Source: Stenotrophomonas sp. (GTDB lineage: Bacteria > Pseudomonadota > Gammaproteobacteria > Xanthomonadales > Xanthomonadaceae). From it: 6,868 nucleotides of DNA. The stretch lies in the NCBI GenBank assembly GCA_003510825.1, contig DOKO01000364.1:1-6868 (forward strand), written 5' to 3'. Positions 1 to 6,210 of this stretch are shown one piece after another. A program made the position numbers and the translations under genes. The notes below the pieces were generated by a model. The model was not told where the DNA came from, made no database searches, and worked only from the letters and a program-made list of their open reading frames with translations. The stretch's first letter is position 1. Every line of letters starts with the position of its first letter.

Positions 1-115
1 CCTGACCACCCACACCGCCCCACCATCCCACGGAATGCCAGCTGTTGCTGTTGCTTCGGCTTTGGCCGTTGCCTTGAGCAGGTGCAGGGCTGCAAGCCCT
101 GCCACCCAGAAACCC
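1..115. other. Intergenic region downstream of pepP
   Basis: No gene is supported here. The stretch contains imperfect GTTGCT/GTTGCC hexamers around 42-76 and the hairpin described separately at 81-106. In related gammaproteobacteria ubiH commonly follows pepP; if that order holds, it would lie just outside the window to the left, but nothing inside shows it. Confidence 0.6.
81..106. repeat. REP-like hairpin after pepP
   Basis: GCAGGGCT (84-91) pairs perfectly with AGCCCTGC (95-102) across a 3-base loop. GGT (81-83) can extend the stem against ACC (104-106) if C103 is bulged. It begins 10 bases past the pepP stop codon when read on the minus strand. No T-run follows on that strand, so it looks more like a REP-type intergenic palindrome than an intrinsic terminator. 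It may still protect the 3' end of the pepP message. Membership of a genomic repeat family is inferred from resemblance to remembered Xanthomonadaceae elements, not measured. Confidence 0.5.
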
Positions 116-1444
116 TCAACCCGCCATCACCGCTTCAATCTCGTCCGCACTGCGCGCCAGCCCTTCGGTCAGCACCCGATGGCCGTCATCGGTGATCAGC
201 ACGTCATCCTCGGTACGGATGCCAATCCCGCGCCAGCGCGGTTCCACCGTCGTGTCATCCGCACCGATGTACAGGCCCGGCTCGATGGTGAAAGCCATGC
301 CCGGCTCCAGCAGGCGCGAATCGCCGGCCAGGCGGTAATCGCCCACGTCGTGCACGTCCAGGCCGATCCAGTGCCCGGTCTTGTGCCGGTAGAAACGCTG
401 GTACAGGCCCTCGGACAGATTCTTTTCCAGCGAGCCCTTCAGCAGGCCCAGCCGCAGCAGGCCCTCGGTAAGCGTCTGCACCGCCGCCAGGTGACCGGTC
501 TCGTAGGCCACGCCCGGCTTCGCCTGCGCAAGCGCTGCTGCCTGCGCCTCGCCCACCAGGTCATGCAGCGCGCGCTGCTCGGCACTGAAGCGACCGTTCA
601 CCGGGAACGTGCGGGTGATGTCGCTGGCGTAGCCACGGTACTCGGCACCGGCATCGATCAGCACCAGCTCGCCATCGCGCGAACGCGCGTTGTTGTCGCG
701 GTAATGCAGGATGCAGCCGTTGCGGCCGGCACCGACGATGCTGCTGTAGGCCGGCACCGCATCGCTGGCACGGAACACGCGCTCGAGTTCGGCCTGCAGC
801 TCGTACTCGTGGATGCCCGCCTTCGCCGCCCGCATCGCGGCCAGGTGCGCACGCACGCTGATCTGCGCGGCGTGGTGCATCAGCGCCACTTCCGCACCGG
901 ACTTGAACAGGCGCTGCTCGTGCAGCAGGTGGCCCAGTTCCAGGAACTCATGCGGCGGCTGCGCGCCGTGGCGCACCTGCGAACGCACGCGGTTGACCCA
1001 GCCGATCAGCTTCAGGTCGAAGTCCGCATCGCGGCCGAAGTGGTAATAGACGCGCGAACGCCCTTCCAGCAGGCCTGGCAGGATGTCGTCCAGGTCATCG
1101 ATCGGGTAGGCATCGTCCATGCCGTACTGCGCCACCGCCCCGTCCTGGCCGGCGCGACCGCCGTCCCAGGCTTCGCGCTCGGCATCGCGCTCGCGGCAGA
1201 ACAGGATGGCCTCGCCATGGCGGCGGCCGGGAATCAGCACCAGCACCGCTTCCGGTTCCGGGAAGCCGCTCAGGTACTGGAAGTCCGAGTCCTGCCGGTA
1301 CGGGTAATGGGTATCCAGGCTGCGCACCTTCTCCGATGCGGCCGGCAGCACCAGGATCGCGTCGTCGCCGGCCATGTCCATCAGCTGGCGGCGGCGACGC
1401 TTGTACTCGCCGGCCGCGATGCCGGTGCGCTGCTTGATATCCAT
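116..1444 (-). CDS. pepP: Xaa-Pro aminopeptidase (aminopeptidase P, M24B)
   Basis: Cytoplasmic metallopeptidase that removes an N-terminal residue preceding proline, using a dinuclear metal centre (Mn2+ in the E. coli enzyme). The 442-residue length matches the family. An N-terminal creatinase-like domain (about residues 8-145) precedes a pita-bread catalytic domain (about 180-435). All five expected metal ligands are visible: D264 (VLIDAGAEYRGYASD), D275, H358 (HKTGHWIGLDVHD), E388 (FTIEPG) and E412 (GIRTEDD). H247 (ILHYRDNN) and H365 match the conserved substrate-binding histidines. The start codon overlaps the upstream UPF0149 stop by one base (TGATG), which implies translational coupling. 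This UPF0149-pepP order is the same as E. coli ygfB-pepP. The gene looks intact. Confidence 0.96.
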   Translation of the reverse strand: MDIKQRTGIAAGEYKRRRRQLMDMAGDDAILVLPAASEKVRSLDTHYPYRQDSDFQYLSGFPEPEAVLVLIPGRRHGEAILFCRERDAEREAWDGGRAGQDGAVAQYGMDDAYPIDDLDDILPGLLEGRSRVYYHFGRDADFDLKLIGWVNRVRSQVRHGAQPPHEFLELGHLLHEQRLFKSGAEVALMHHAAQISVRAHLAAMRAAKAGIHEYELQAELERVFRASDAVPAYSSIVGAGRNGCILHYRDNNARSRDGELVLIDAGAEYRGYASDITRTFPVNGRFSAEQRALHDLVGEAQAAALAQAKPGVAYETGHLAAVQTLTEGLLRLGLLKGSLEKNLSEGLYQRFYRHKTGHWIGLDVHDVGDYRLAGDSRLLEPGMAFTIEPGLYIGADDTTVEPRWRGIGIRTEDDVLITDDGHRVLTEGLARSADEIEAVMAG

Positions 1445-1992
1445 CAGTTCAGGCGCTGGCGGTGGCGCGCGGCCAGCACCACGTCACCGTGCAGCAGCAG
1501 CACCGCCACGCGGATGAACTCCTCGATCTCGGACAGGGCTTCATCGTCGTCCTCGCCACCAGCCTCGAAATCCTCACTGGAGGCACGGGCCAGGCTGGCC
1601 ATGTCGGTCAGCGCTTCCTCGCCTTCTTCGGACAGGGTCGGGCGGCGGCCGCCGCTGCCCAGGCCGAAGCCACCGAGGAAGCTGCGGGTCCAGGCGAACA
1701 TGGCGTCGGCCTGCGCGGCCACGTCGTCGTTGTCGGTCAGCAGCAGTTCGAAGGCGAAGTCGCGGTCTTCCAGCTGCTTGATGGTGGCCTCCAGCAGCTG
1801 CGCCAGCGCACTGCCGTCCGGCACCGGGGCCAGGTTGTCGTCGGCCAGCACGCGTGCCGGCCAGTCATTGCCGGGGGCGCCGCCGGCGGCCAGCCAGCCG
1901 CACAGGCCGCCATGCAGCTCGGCAGCGGTGGCGCCCAGGCCCAGTTCCTGGCTGGCGCGGGAAACGTCGTCGACGGAGGGAAGTTCGGTCAT
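1444..1992 (-). CDS. UPF0149 family protein (YgfB/YecA-like)
   Basis: An acidic 182-residue protein of the UPF0149 family, whose biochemical role is poorly defined. Family marks are AAELHGGLCGWLA (residues 23-35), WTRSFLGGFGLG (101-112) and the C-terminal helix EEFIRVAVLLLH (157-168). A Glu/Asp-rich stretch (about 139-158) precedes the last helix. The start is set at MTELPSVDD; the frame stays open far upstream, but that part crosses the divergent promoter region and antisense coiled-coil and zapA sequence, so it is not coding. From memory, Pseudomonas aeruginosa YgfB lowers expression of the amidase gene ampDh3 and thereby affects beta-lactam resistance; whether that applies here is unknown. 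It is the first gene of a two-gene unit with pepP. A weak extended -10 lies about 60 bases upstream. Confidence 0.92.
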   Translation of the reverse strand: MTELPSVDDVSRASQELGLGATAAELHGGLCGWLAAGGAPGNDWPARVLADDNLAPVPDGSALAQLLEATIKQLEDRDFAFELLLTDNDDVAAQADAMFAWTRSFLGGFGLGSGGRRPTLSEEGEEALTDMASLARASSEDFEAGGEDDDEALSEIEEFIRVAVLLLHGDVVLAARHRQRLN

Positions 1993-2051
1993 CGTGCGGC
2001 TCGTTCGTAAGGGAAACCCGGGGCGCGCACGCGCGCGCCCGTGAGCCGGGT

Positions 2052-2060
2052 AGTGTAGCA
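2052..2060 (-). promoter_or_regulatory. Candidate extended -10 for UPF0149-pepP
   Basis: Read on the minus strand, the sequence is TGC-TACACT, an extended -10 pattern (TGn plus a hexamer close to TATAAT). No good -35 lies 16-18 bases upstream (CGAGGA at 17), which is tolerable for an extended -10. It would give a leader of roughly 50 bases. It is the best sigma70-like site seen in the 151-base divergent spacer for this direction, but the evidence is sequence match alone. Confidence 0.35.
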
Positions 2061-2108
2061 ACCCAACCGGGTCCTCCTCGTGGCGGCCCGGCCCTGCTGC
2101 GGCAACGC

Positions 2109-2138
2109 TTGACCGCCCTTGCCCGGCTTGCCTATCGT
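2109..2138 (+). promoter_or_regulatory. Candidate promoter, coiled-coil gene-zapA
   Basis: TTGACC (2109-2114) and TATCGT (2133-2138) are separated by 18 bases, a plausible sigma70 promoter. The -10 ends only 5 bases before the ATG at 2144, so the predicted start point falls on or next to the initiation codon. No Shine-Dalgarno sequence precedes that ATG, consistent with a leaderless transcript. The -35 matches consensus at 5 of 6 positions; the -10 is weaker. Confidence 0.4.
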
Positions 2139-2143
2139 GCGGC

Positions 2144-2365
2144 ATGGAACCCGCCGACCCCCTTGCCCAGTTGCAGGCCTTCGCCGCCCGCGTGGAAGCG
2201 TTGCTTGAACGCAACCAGCGCCTGGCCGAAGAGAACCGCAGCCTGCGCCACCAGCAGGAACAGCTGGTGACCGAGCGTTCGACGCTGCTGGCCAAGAACG
2301 AGCAGGCCCGCTCGCGGGTGGAAGCGATGATCAGCCGGCTCAAATCCCTGGAGCAGCACACATGA
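2144..2365 (+). CDS. Coiled-coil protein, TIGR02449/ZauP-like
   Basis: A 73-residue, Gln/Glu/Arg-rich protein that is almost entirely one predicted coiled coil (about residues 8-70). Regularly spaced Leu (LLERNQRL, LRHQQEQL, LLAKNEQ) and heptad Asn (N24, N31) are typical of short parallel coiled coils. It resembles the TIGR02449 family that commonly sits immediately before zapA. From the literature as I remember it, a small coiled-coil ZapA partner (ZauP) is encoded with zapA in Caulobacter and its relatives, so a Z-ring accessory role is a fair inference but is not shown by the sequence. The stop overlaps the zapA start (ATGA), and the zapA ribosome-binding site GGAG (2350-2353) lies inside this gene. 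It has no ribosome-binding site of its own. Confidence 0.85.
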   Translation: MEPADPLAQLQAFAARVEALLERNQRLAEENRSLRHQQEQLVTERSTLLAKNEQARSRVEAMISRLKSLEQHT

Positions 2366-2658
2366 GCGCCGAACCGGTCAGCGTCCGCATCCTCGATCGT
2401 GAATACACGGTGGGCGTGGGTGGCGATGAACGCGACAGCCTGATGGCCGCCGCGCGCCTGCTGGATGCGCGCATGCGCGAGATCCGTGGCAGCAACCGGA
2501 TGGCCGCGGTCGACCGCGTGGCCGTGCTGGCCGCGCTCAACCTGGCCCACGAGCTGCAGCTGCTGCGCGACGAGAACGCCCGCCAAGCGGTGGCCCTGCA
2601 GCAGACGCTGGCTGATCTGAACCGGCGCCTGGACCGCGCGATCGACAGCAGCACGTGA
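2362..2658 (+). CDS. zapA: Cell division protein ZapA
   Basis: Cytoplasmic FtsZ-binding protein that cross-links FtsZ protofilaments and stabilises the Z-ring. The 98-residue length fits the family. The N-terminal globular head is residues 1-45, with the characteristic opening VSVRILDREYTVGVGGDERDSL and the helix AARLLDARMREIR. A C-terminal dimerising coiled coil follows (about 50-94: VAVLAALNLAHELQLL through LADLNRRLDRAI). Translation is probably coupled to the preceding coiled-coil gene through the ATGA overlap, helped by GGAG 8 bases upstream. The 6S RNA gene begins about 98 bases downstream, the same order as zapA-ssrS-fau in E. coli and Pseudomonas, which supports the call. Confidence 0.95.
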   Translation: MSAEPVSVRILDREYTVGVGGDERDSLMAAARLLDARMREIRGSNRMAAVDRVAVLAALNLAHELQLLRDENARQAVALQQTLADLNRRLDRAIDSST

Positions 2659-2742
2659 GAAGCGTGTGCATCGCGTCTTTTCATAACTGAATTGGCACGT
2701 ACTGTTGCCGACGAACGGCCTATCCAGATCCTGCGCGCTGGC

Positions 2743-2748
2743 TATAAT
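2743..2748 (+). promoter_or_regulatory. -10 box of the 6S RNA promoter
   Basis: A perfect TATAAT, preceded by GGC, lies 7 bases before the proposed 6S RNA 5' end (2756), the right distance for a start point. The hexamer 17 bases upstream (CTATCC, 2720-2725) is a poor -35, and I found no better one at 16-18 spacing. The region 2659-2742 holds no other feature that I can support. Confidence 0.7.
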
Positions 2749-2755
2749 GGCGACG

Positions 2756-2940
2756 CGTTCTCTGCGGTACTCGACGGCATGTGCAAACATTCGCCTTGTC
2801 CCTTAAGAACGACACCGGGAGCGCGACAGCGCCGGGAGTGCAGGTCCGCCTTGTAGCGGGAAGCCCGATGGTTCTCCAGCGTTCCCACTTGAGCCCCCGG
2901 GTTCAAGGTCGTTTCGCATGCATCGACATTGCGGAGAATG
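2756..2940 (+). ncRNA. ssrS: 6S RNA (SsrS)
   Basis: Regulatory RNA that mimics an open promoter and sequesters sigma70-RNA polymerase, mostly in stationary phase. Evidence is position (between zapA and fau, its conserved gammaproteobacterial site), length (about 185 bases; E. coli 184) and structure. The closing stem pairs TTCTCTGC (2758-2765) with GCGGAGAA (2931-2938), 8 pairs with one G-U. A further interrupted stem joins about 2771-2790 to 2911-2926 (GCATG/CATGC core). The 3' side contains a CTTGA...TCAAG hairpin (2888-2892 with 2903-2907), much like the CCTTGAA...TTCAAGG element of E. coli 6S RNA. The middle (about 2815-2875) forms the GC-rich apical arm. Exact ends are inferred from the stem and promoter. 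Confidence 0.9.
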
Positions 2941-2951
2941 CAATATTCCAG

Positions 2952-2987
2952 CAAGGGCGGCGTCTTCGGGCGTCGCCCTTGTTCTTT
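2952..2987 (+). terminator. Intrinsic terminator between 6S RNA and fau
   Basis: A 13-pair stem with one internal G-T and an end T-G pair joins CAAGGGCGGCGTC (2952-2964) to GGCGTCGCCCTTG (2969-2981). It is closed by a C(TTCG)G tetraloop, and TTCTTT follows. It starts 11 bases after the proposed 6S RNA 3' end. It most simply ends the 6S transcript, and leaky read-through would extend into fau. The tail is short and interrupted by C, so termination may be partial. Confidence 0.8.
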
Positions 2988-3025
2988 CCGGCACAATGAC
3001 GGCTGTTCCCCCGCCGCACGCTGCC

Positions 3026-3615
3026 ATGACCGACCCGCGCCAGGCCCTGCGCCACGACCTGCGGCAACGCCGCCGTGATCTTTCCGCGCCCGCGCGCATC
3101 GCCGCCGCCGAATCGCTGGCCGATGCCCTGCTCGCCCTGCCCTTCGCCCCGCGCTCCGGCCCGGTGGCCGGCTACTGGGCGCTGGATGGCGAGATCGCCC
3201 TGCACCGCTGGCAGCTGCAGCTGCCCGAAGGCCTGACCTACTGCCTGCCGGTGCTGGCCGGCGAGGTGCTGCGCTTCGCGCCGTGGCGTCCCGGCCAGCC
3301 ACTGACCAGCAACCGCTACGGCATCCCCGAACCGGACGTGGCCCTGGAAGACACCCTGGAGCCGACGCAGATGGCGCTCGTGGTGACCCCGCTGGTCGGC
3401 TTTGACAGCCAGGGCCGGCGGCTGGGCATGGGGGGCGGCTGGTATGATCGCAGCTTCGCCTTCCGCCACGACCGGCCGGCGCCGCCCTGGCTGGTCGGTG
3501 CTGCGTTCGCGGTGCAGCAGGTCGAGTCCTTGCCGGTGGCGTCGTGGGACGTGCCGGTGGATGCGATCTGCACCGAAGACGGCACCCTGTTCCCCTCCGC
3601 TGCCCCCGTGAACGC

Positions 3616-3619
<4 letters not shown>
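3026..3619 (+). CDS. fau: 5-formyltetrahydrofolate cyclo-ligase
   Basis: ATP-dependent enzyme (also called 5,10-methenyltetrahydrofolate synthetase; YgfA in E. coli) that converts 5-formyl-THF to 5,10-methenyl-THF and returns this storage or inhibitory folate to one-carbon metabolism in the cytoplasm. The 197 residues fit the family. Seen are the basic N-terminal helix RQALRHDLRQRRRDL (5-19), YWALDGEI (50-57) and the ATP/substrate loop RRLGMGGGWYDRSF (131-144), the family's GMGGGxYDR signature. MTDPRQALR is chosen as the start by family length. An in-frame ATG at 2996 would add 10 residues (TAVPPPHAA), and neither start has a clear ribosome-binding site. The frame is open back into 6S RNA, but that part is not coding. 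The stop overlaps the next gene (ATGA). Confidence 0.94.
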
Positions 3620-4095
<476 letters not shown>

Positions 4096-4117
4096 TTCCC
4101 TGCCTGAGAGTCCTCCC

Positions 4118-4765
4118 ATGTCCGAAGCCAAGCGCCTTGCCGCCGAGAAAGCCATCGAATACGTCCAGGACGGCATGATCGTCGGCGTCGGCACCGGTTC
4201 CACCGTTGCCTACTTCATCGATGCCCTGGCCCGCATCCAGCACCGCATCAAGGGCGCGGTGTCCAGTTCCGAACAGAGCACCGCCCGCCTGAAGCAGCAC
4301 GGCATCGAGGTGATCGAACTGAACCACGCCGGCAGTCTGTCGCTGTACGTGGACGGCGCCGATGAGTGCGATGCCAACAAGTGCCTGATCAAGGGCGGTG
4401 GCGCCGCGCTGACCCGCGAGAAGATCATCGCCGAGGCCAGCGAGCGCTTCGTCTGCATCGTCGACCCGAGCAAGCAGGTGCCGGTGCTGGGCAGGTTCCC
4501 GCTGCCGGTGGAAGTGATCCCGATGGCGCGCAGCCTGGTGGCCCGCCAGATCCGCGACATGACCGGCGGCCAGCCGACCTGGCGCGAGGGCGTGGTGACC
4601 GACAACGGCAACCAGATCCTGGACATCCACAACCTGGAGATCACCGATCCGGAAAAGCTGGAGCGCGAGCTCAACCAGCTGCCGGGCGTGGTCTGCGTCG
4701 GCCTGTTCGCGCGCCGTCGCGCCGATGTGGTGATCGTCGGCGGCGAACCGCCGGTCGTGCTCTGA
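4118..4765 (+). CDS. rpiA: Ribose-5-phosphate isomerase A
   Basis: Interconverts ribose-5-phosphate and ribulose-5-phosphate in the non-oxidative pentose phosphate pathway (cytoplasm). Its 215 residues closely match E. coli RpiA (219). Motifs in order are the phosphate-binding loop VGVGTGSTVAYFI (22-34), SSEQST (50-55), YVDGADE (77-83), KGGGAALTREKI (92-103), FPLPVEVIPMA and the C-terminal PGVVCVGLFA. Catalytic D79, D82, K92 and E101 correspond by motif to E. coli D81, D84, K94 and E103. The ATG is 22 bases after the EVE stop, with only a weak ribosome-binding site (GAGAG, 4106-4110). It is probably in one transcript with fau and the EVE gene. Confidence 0.97.
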   Translation: MSEAKRLAAEKAIEYVQDGMIVGVGTGSTVAYFIDALARIQHRIKGAVSSSEQSTARLKQHGIEVIELNHAGSLSLYVDGADECDANKCLIKGGGAALTREKIIAEASERFVCIVDPSKQVPVLGRFPLPVEVIPMARSLVARQIRDMTGGQPTWREGVVTDNGNQILDIHNLEITDPEKLERELNQLPGVVCVGLFARRRADVVIVGGEPPVVL

Positions 4766-4785
4766 TTTTCCCGAAGGACGCTGAC

Positions 4786-5229
4786 ATGTCGCCGCGCTCG
4801 CTGCTGATCCTCCCCCTGCTGGCCCTGACCGGCTGCGCCACCGATGCCGCCCGCCATTGGGTGGAGCTGGACGGCGCCCGTTACCAGGTGGAGCTGGCCA
4901 CCAATGATGAAACCCGCGCCCGCGGGCTGATGTTCCGCGACCAGATGCCGGCCGACCACGGCATGCTGTTCATCCACGACAGCGAAGACATGCAGGCGTA
5001 CTGGATGAAGAACACCAAGATCGGGCTGGACATCCTGTACTTCGACAGCCAGCGCAAGCTGGTCAGCCAGCAGCGCGACGTGCCGCCGTGCTCGGCCGGC
5101 GACATGTGCCCGCCCTACCCCAGCGGTGGCCCGGCGCGTTACGTGCTGGAGCTCAACGCCGGCCAGGCCGAGAAGCTGAAGCTGAAGGACGGCACCCCGC
5201 TGACCTTCGGCCCCGGCATCGAGAAGTAA
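4786..5229 (+). CDS. DUF192 family lipoprotein
   Basis: A 147-residue exported protein of unknown biochemical role. A short hydrophobic signal (residues 5-16) ends in the lipobox LTGC with C17 as the lipidated cysteine, so the mature protein is probably a membrane-anchored periplasmic lipoprotein. The DUF192 core is complete: ETRARGLMFRDQMPADHGMLFI (42-63), YWMKNTKIGLDILYFD (72-87), a pair of cysteines PCSAGDMC (C102 and C108) that could form a disulfide after export, and ARYVLELNAG (117-126). The start is well supported by GAAGGA (4773-4778), 7 bases before the ATG. The gap to rpiA is 20 bases, so it is probably the last gene of the fau-EVE-rpiA run. A longer frame open inside rpiA is a shadow. 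Confidence 0.92.
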   Translation: MSPRSLLILPLLALTGCATDAARHWVELDGARYQVELATNDETRARGLMFRDQMPADHGMLFIHDSEDMQAYWMKNTKIGLDILYFDSQRKLVSQQRDVPPCSAGDMCPPYPSGGPARYVLELNAGQAEKLKLKDGTPLTFGPGIEK

Positions 5230-5242
5230 GGCCGCCGGAACC

Positions 5243-5290
5243 CGGGGTCAGATCCCTTTCGCGCGCGAAAGGGCTCTGACCCCGTTTCTT
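5243..5290 (+). terminator. Palindromic repeat acting as likely terminator
   Basis: CGGGGTCAGA (5243-5252) pairs perfectly with TCTGACCCCG (5275-5284). After a single T/C mismatch (5253 and 5274), CCCTTTCG (5254-5261) pairs with CGAAAGGG (5266-5273), leaving a CGCG loop. TTTCTT (5285-5290) follows on the plus strand, so it can end the rpiA-DUF192 transcript. GGGGTCAGA-type palindromes are, as I remember, widespread in Xanthomonadaceae intergenic regions, so this is probably a REP-family copy as well. It begins 14 bases after the DUF192 stop. Confidence 0.75.
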
Positions 5291-5320
5291 CATGGCGAAG
5301 TTCTTTTCACGCCACACCGC

Positions 5321-5349
5321 TTGAAACCGCCTGCGATTGCCTCCAGTCT
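5321..5349 (+). promoter_or_regulatory. Candidate promoter of the SirB1-family gene
   Basis: TTGAAA (5321-5326) and CAGTCT (5344-5349) are 17 bases apart. The -35 is good and the -10 poor. The -10 ends 6 bases before the ATG at 5356, so transcription would begin at or beside the start codon. No Shine-Dalgarno sequence is visible there. A tiny frame of 10 codons (5293-5325) ends just upstream and is not called as a gene. Confidence 0.3.
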
Positions 5350-5355
5350 GTCGCC

Positions 5356-6201
5356 ATGCAGGACCGGATCACACTCCCCGACTGGGATGCACTGGCCGAC
5401 GTCGATGACGAGGCGCTGCCACTGTTGCCGACCGCGTTGCTGATCGCGCGCGATGAATACCCCGACCTGCAGCCCGGCGTGTACGACGCGCTGGTGCAGA
5501 GCCATGTCGACCACCTGCGCGCGGAAGTGGACACCATCGAGCGCTGGCCGCTGAAGATGGCCGCGGTCAACCGCCACCTGTTCGACGAACTGGGCTACAG
5601 CGGCGACCACCAGGAGTACTACGACCCGCGCAACAGCTACCTCAACCAGGTGTTCGAGCGGCGGCTGGGCAACCCGATCTCGCTGGCCCTGGTGCAGATG
5701 GAAGTCGCCCGGCGCCTGGGCATTCCGCTGGACGGCGTGTCCTTCCCCGGCCACTTCCTGGTACGCCTGCCGGTGGACGACGGCGTGCTGGTGATGGACC
5801 CGTTCAACGGCGGTCGCCCGCTGGACGTGGACGAACTGCGCGAGCGCGCCAAGTCACACCTCGGCGGGCAGGCCCCGGACGACCAGGTGCTGGCGCAGAT
5901 CCTCGACCCGGCGCCGACCCGCGCGATCCTGATCCGCATGCTGCGCAACCTGCACGGCGTGTATGCCGAAGCCAGCGAGTGGGACCGTGCCGCGCGCAGT
6001 GCCGACCGCCTGCTGAAGCTGGCCCCGGAACAGGACGATGCCCTGCGCGACCGGGGCCTGGCCTACCTGCAGCTGGATTACGTGGCCGGCGCCCGCCACG
6101 ACCTGGGCCAGTACCTGCGCCGCAACCCCGAGGCCAGCGACGCGCAGTGGCTGCGCGAAAAGCTGATCGACCTCGGCGGGCCGATGCCGCGGTTGCATTG
6201 A
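5356..6201 (+). CDS. SirB1-family transglutaminase-like/TPR protein
   Basis: A 281-residue soluble protein with an N-terminal transglutaminase-like fold (about 25-165) and C-terminal TPR-like helices (about 190-265). Family marks are YYDPRNSYLNQVFERRLGNP (88-107), ISLALVQMEVARRLGIPL (108-125), VSFPGHFLVRL (128-138) and VMDPFNGG (146-153). H133 and D148 sit where a transglutaminase His and Asp would be, but the nucleophile position (S109) is Ser, and the whole protein contains no cysteine. It therefore cannot be a thiol transglutaminase or protease; a scaffold or binding role is the likeliest inference. Despite the SirB1 family name, no direct role in Salmonella-type invasion regulation should be assumed. 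No ribosome-binding site precedes the ATG. Stop codons upstream exclude a longer product. Confidence 0.9.
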   Translation: MQDRITLPDWDALADVDDEALPLLPTALLIARDEYPDLQPGVYDALVQSHVDHLRAEVDTIERWPLKMAAVNRHLFDELGYSGDHQEYYDPRNSYLNQVFERRLGNPISLALVQMEVARRLGIPLDGVSFPGHFLVRLPVDDGVLVMDPFNGGRPLDVDELRERAKSHLGGQAPDDQVLAQILDPAPTRAILIRMLRNLHGVYAEASEWDRAARSADRLLKLAPEQDDALRDRGLAYLQLDYVAGARHDLGQYLRRNPEASDAQWLREKLIDLGGPMPRLH

Positions 6202-6210
6202 TCTACCGCT

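Noticed and set aside
35..2044. A 669-codon plus-strand open frame opposite pepP and UPF0149
   Set aside because: It is antisense to two well-recognised genes. Its product is low-complexity, rich in Arg, Ala, Gln, His and Val, with no family features. Long antisense frames are expected where third positions are mostly G or C.
2659..2742. Terminator after zapA (GCG...CGC followed by TTTTC near 2664-2682)
   Set aside because: Only 3-4 pairs can form around the T-run, too weak to call.
1993..2790. N-terminal extension of the UPF0149 frame on the minus strand (to 448 codons)
   Set aside because: The extra part runs antisense through the coiled-coil gene, zapA and the start of 6S RNA. The conserved protein begins at MTELPSVDD, of normal family length.
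2918..3025. N-terminal extension of fau into 6S RNA
   Set aside because: The added residues do not resemble the family, and the stretch is occupied by the 6S RNA 3' end and a terminator. The ATG at 3026 gives the usual length.
5293..5325. Tiny plus-strand frame (MAKFFSRHTA) upstream of the SirB1-family gene
   Set aside because: Ten codons without a ribosome-binding site, with no attenuation structure after it. Nothing supports it as a leader peptide.
5290..5754. A 154-codon minus-strand frame opposite the SirB1-family gene
   Set aside because: It is a shadow of a confident coding region, with no conserved motifs.
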